Position numbers and translations under genes: made by a program. A DNA stretch of 64,000 nucleotides from Sulfitobacter sp. F26169L (GTDB taxonomy: Bacteria > Pseudomonadota > Alphaproteobacteria > Rhodobacterales > Rhodobacteraceae): positions 310,001 to 374,000 of the forward strand of contig NZ_JAPMLP010000001.1 in assembly GCF_026410285.1 (NCBI RefSeq), given 5' to 3'. Positions 61,884-64,000 of this stretch are shown here, piece after piece (position 1 is the first letter of the stretch; each line of letters begins with the position of its first letter). Below the pieces are notes generated by a model that was not told where the DNA came from, did not search any database, and worked only from the letters and a program-made list of their open reading frames with translations.

Positions 61884-63101
61884 TCACTCCGCCAGCGTTG
61901 TCTCGACCTTGGAGGTCCGTTCAAGCGTGCGGTGGACAGGGCATCGATCTGCGATTTCCAGCAGTCGCGCGCGTTGCTCGGCGGTCAGTTCGGCACCGGC
62001 GATGGTGATAATCCGCTTAAAGCTGTCGATTTTTTCCTTTGCCCCTGTTGCCGCGTCTTGGGCATGCACCTTGTCGTGGCTCACATCTACCTGCACATGC
62101 TCCAGCGGCCATTCCTTGCGCCGGGCATACATGCGGATTGTCATGGATGTACAAGCACCAAGGCTGGCGGACAAAAACCCGTAGGGCGACATGCCCATGT
62201 TTGTCCCGCCATAGGCCAGCGGTTCATCCGCCAGCAGGTGGATATGGCTGCCTGATGTGATGTCTTGCAAATATCCGCTGCGGTCGGCTTCTGACACACG
62301 CACTATGCCTTCGGGCGCGCCCGCAGGGGGGGCGGGGAGGGGGCGTTTGATATAGCGCGAAGCCCATGCTGCGATTATCTCGGCCGCATATTCCGCATCT
62401 TCGGCGCGGCTGATCAAGTGGTTAGCACTATCGAGCGATACGAAACTTTTCGGATGTTTCTTGGCAATAAAAATCTGCGTGGCGCTGTCGATGCTTACCG
62501 TGTCGTCAAGCGGGGCATGCATTACAAGAAGGGCAGCTTTCAGCGACCCGAGCACCTGCGTCAGTTCTACGCTTCCGGTATCCTCGATAAAAGACTTCCC
62601 GATGGAAAAGGGCCGGCCGCCTAACGTCACTTCGGCAGAGCCCTTTTCTTCAATTTCCGGCAAAGCATCTGAAAAGTGGTGCGTCACATGGGACGGATCA
62701 AAGGGGGCGGCGATGGTTACAACGGCTTTTATCCCGTCGAGCATTCCCGCGGCTTTGATCACAGCAGCACCGCCCAGCGAATGGCCGATTAACATACTGG
62801 GGGGCATACCCTCTTTCGTTGCCCAAGATGCAGCAGCCACCAGATCATCAACGTTGCTGGTAAACGAAGTGTTCGAAAACTCGCCTTCAGAATGGCCCAA
62901 GCCTGTGAAATCAAACCGCAGCACGGCAATGCCCATAGCGGCCAGACGCGCAGCGATACGACGCGCGGCGGGAATATCCTTACCACAGGTAAAGCAGTGG
63001 GCAAATATCGCCGTCGCAAGATGCGGACCTGATGGCAGGTCAAGACGCGCGGCAAGTTGCGATCCGTCGTGACCGGGGAAAGTAATACGCTTGGCAGCCA
63101 T
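61884..63101 (-). CDS. Fused alpha/beta hydrolase and OsmC-family redox protein
   Basis: This 405-residue protein joins an alpha/beta hydrolase (residues 1 to about 255) to an OsmC domain (about 265-405). The hydrolase has MLIGHSLGGAAV near residue 104, an Asp at HAPLDDTV and His in SANHLISR. The OsmC half has GGTNMGMSPYGFLSASLGACTSMTIRMYA with its first Cys, and IADRCPVHRTLE with the second Cys near residue 390, so both peroxidatic residues are present. OsmC proteins reduce organic peroxides. The fusion is known in bacteria, and the hydrolase substrate is unknown. Confidence 0.92.
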   Translation of the reverse strand: MAAKRITFPGHDGSQLAARLDLPSGPHLATAIFAHCFTCGKDIPAARRIAARLAAMGIAVLRFDFTGLGHSEGEFSNTSFTSNVDDLVAAASWATKEGMPPSMLIGHSLGGAAVIKAAGMLDGIKAVVTIAAPFDPSHVTHHFSDALPEIEEKGSAEVTLGGRPFSIGKSFIEDTGSVELTQVLGSLKAALLVMHAPLDDTVSIDSATQIFIAKKHPKSFVSLDSANHLISRAEDAEYAAEIIAAWASRYIKRPLPAPPAGAPEGIVRVSEADRSGYLQDITSGSHIHLLADEPLAYGGTNMGMSPYGFLSASLGACTSMTIRMYARRKEWPLEHVQVDVSHDKVHAQDAATGAKEKIDSFKRIITIAGAELTAEQRARLLEIADRCPVHRTLERTSKVETTLAE

Positions 63102-63271
63102 GAAATTCTCCTATGATAGAGTATGGCACCAAGTTGGCGTATGACGGCATCAGGTACAAGACCGTGACACCGGCTTCACACCGACGTGACACAGTGTTTG
63201 CGCCGGATGCGCGCGCAGCGTAACTGTTTCGCGAAGCCCGATGAAAGAACAGCAATAGCGGAGTGCGCGCA

Positions 63272-64000
63272 ATGGCCCCCAACGATCTCGATAAACTTCA
63301 CCCTGCGACCATCGCAGCACAGGCAGCGGGTATGCTGGATGATGCCACAGGCGGTGTTGTGCCACCGATCCACCCCGCCACAACATTTGTGCGCGACGAA
63401 TCCTATGTGCCCGCCGTCGATGGCAATATCTATGCCCGTTCCCATGCGCCCAATGGCCGGATGGTTGAAAAGGTGCTTGCCCAACTGGAAGGCGCAGCCG
63501 AAGCGATGGTGTTCCCCTCCGGCATGGCGGCAGTGGCGGCTGTGTTTCGGGCGCTTCCCGCAGGGGCGTGCGTGCTGGTGCAAAGCCAGATCTATTGGGG
63601 CACTACCGCGTGGATACGTGATTTCTGCACCCGCCGCGGGATCACTCTTGTGGAGGTTGAGGCAGCAGATACAGAAGCATTCACCGCGGCTTGCGCGGCG
63701 CATAAACCTGCTCTTGCGTGGGTTGAAACGCCGTCAAACCCGTGGTTGCGCATCGTTGACATCAGCGCATGTGCGGATGCTGTGCATCGCGCGGGAGGGC
63801 TGCTGGTTGCGGATATGACCACCTCTACCCCCGTTCTGACGCGTGCGTTGTCATTTGGTGCGGATATTGCCATGCATTCCGCCACCAAGGGGTTGAACGG
63901 CCATTCCGATGTGCTCGCCGGTGCGCTGTCATCCGCGAATGCTGACTCAGCGTTTTGGCAGGCAATTCGCACAGACCGCGACACTGCCGGCGCGGTTCTG
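63272..64000 (+). CDS. Cys/Met metabolism PLP-dependent enzyme (partial, 3' end outside)
   Basis: The first 243 residues of a gamma-family PLP enzyme (cystathionine gamma-synthase/lyase type) are visible. YARSHAPNGRMVEKVLAQLEG gives the phosphate-binding region, FPSGMAAVAAVF lies near residue 82, and the PLP lysine is in HSATKGLNGHSDVLAG near residue 210. The Asp that pairs with the PLP ring lies in VADMTTSTP, where relatives usually read DNT. Tyr of TKYLNGHSD is Gly here, so specificity may differ. A GGAG site precedes the ATG. Confidence 0.88.
   Translation, partial: MAPNDLDKLHPATIAAQAAGMLDDATGGVVPPIHPATTFVRDESYVPAVDGNIYARSHAPNGRMVEKVLAQLEGAAEAMVFPSGMAAVAAVFRALPAGACVLVQSQIYWGTTAWIRDFCTRRGITLVEVEAADTEAFTAACAAHKPALAWVETPSNPWLRIVDISACADAVHRAGGLLVADMTTSTPVLTRALSFGADIAMHSATKGLNGHSDVLAGALSSANADSAFWQAIRTDRDTAGAVL

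Noticed and set aside
1-64000. Insertion sequences, integrases, toxin-antitoxin or phage genes
   Set aside because: I looked for transposase, integrase and defence-system motifs and saw none in any frame.

Overview
The window looks like a chromosome segment of a marine alphaproteobacterium of the Roseobacter group (Rhodobacterales), possibly near Sulfitobacter. This is inferred from moderately high GC, AGGAGG-type ribosome binding sites, the gene families present and their order (soxBDAG, ccmI-ruvX-DUF1289, yajC-secD-secF followed by ccmABCDG, TAXI-type TRAP transport). I see no tRNA, rRNA, CRISPR array, insertion sequence or intact prophage. Nearly all genes are ordinary, intact and tightly packed.

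Region by region. (1) 1-2,250, minus strand: a pirin, a small esterase and a ring-cleaving VOC dioxygenase that resemble a quinone/electrophile detoxification operon. A putative broken LysR regulator and an inverted repeat lie upstream. (2) 2,702-6,807: homogentisate catabolism (hmgA, a 65-codon bridging ORF, maiA, fahA) with a divergent MarR regulator and two palindromes between them. (3) 6,959-14,337: IclR regulator, fused DctQM TRAP permease, TAXI binding protein, cytosolic sulfatase and SulP/STAS transporter. I read this as an import-and-desulfate (or de-esterify) module; it is the most interesting accessory system here. (4) 14,430-20,850: wrbA, a 750-base gene-poor gap, dusA, a TauE/SafE and an EamA transporter, then DUF1289-ruvX-ccmI on the minus strand.

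(5) 21,088-26,799: heterotetrameric sarcosine oxidase soxB-D-A-G, split by a small poly-threonine membrane protein gene with its own terminator. (6) 27,181-32,725: Fe-type superoxide dismutase, a coupled small ORF with a host-attachment family protein, a LOG-family hydrolase, a LysM protein, an Atm1-type ABC exporter and a DUF302 protein. (7) 32,822-37,884: an RND efflux pair whose permease carries an extra membrane segment between its halves. (8) 38,127-41,815: yfgM-like, bamB and der, the same order as in Escherichia coli. (9) 41,831-45,112: a TspO-like membrane protein, a DUF2235 hydrolase and serS.

(10) 45,329-52,122: a long plus-strand run of yajC, secD, secF, a TauE-like transporter, an Mth938/NDUFAF3-like protein and ccmA-B-C-D-G. 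It covers protein export, respiratory assembly and cytochrome c maturation. (11) 52,115-64,000: a short-chain fatty-acid transporter, acnA, DUF1223, a lipid A-type acyltransferase, an orphan fliG, two small secreted proteins sharing a cysteine motif, purB, an alpha/beta-hydrolase-OsmC fusion and the start of a Cys/Met-metabolism PLP enzyme.

All functions are inferred from sequence motifs and context read by eye; no database search was run. Start codons were chosen from ribosome binding sites and family N-termini.
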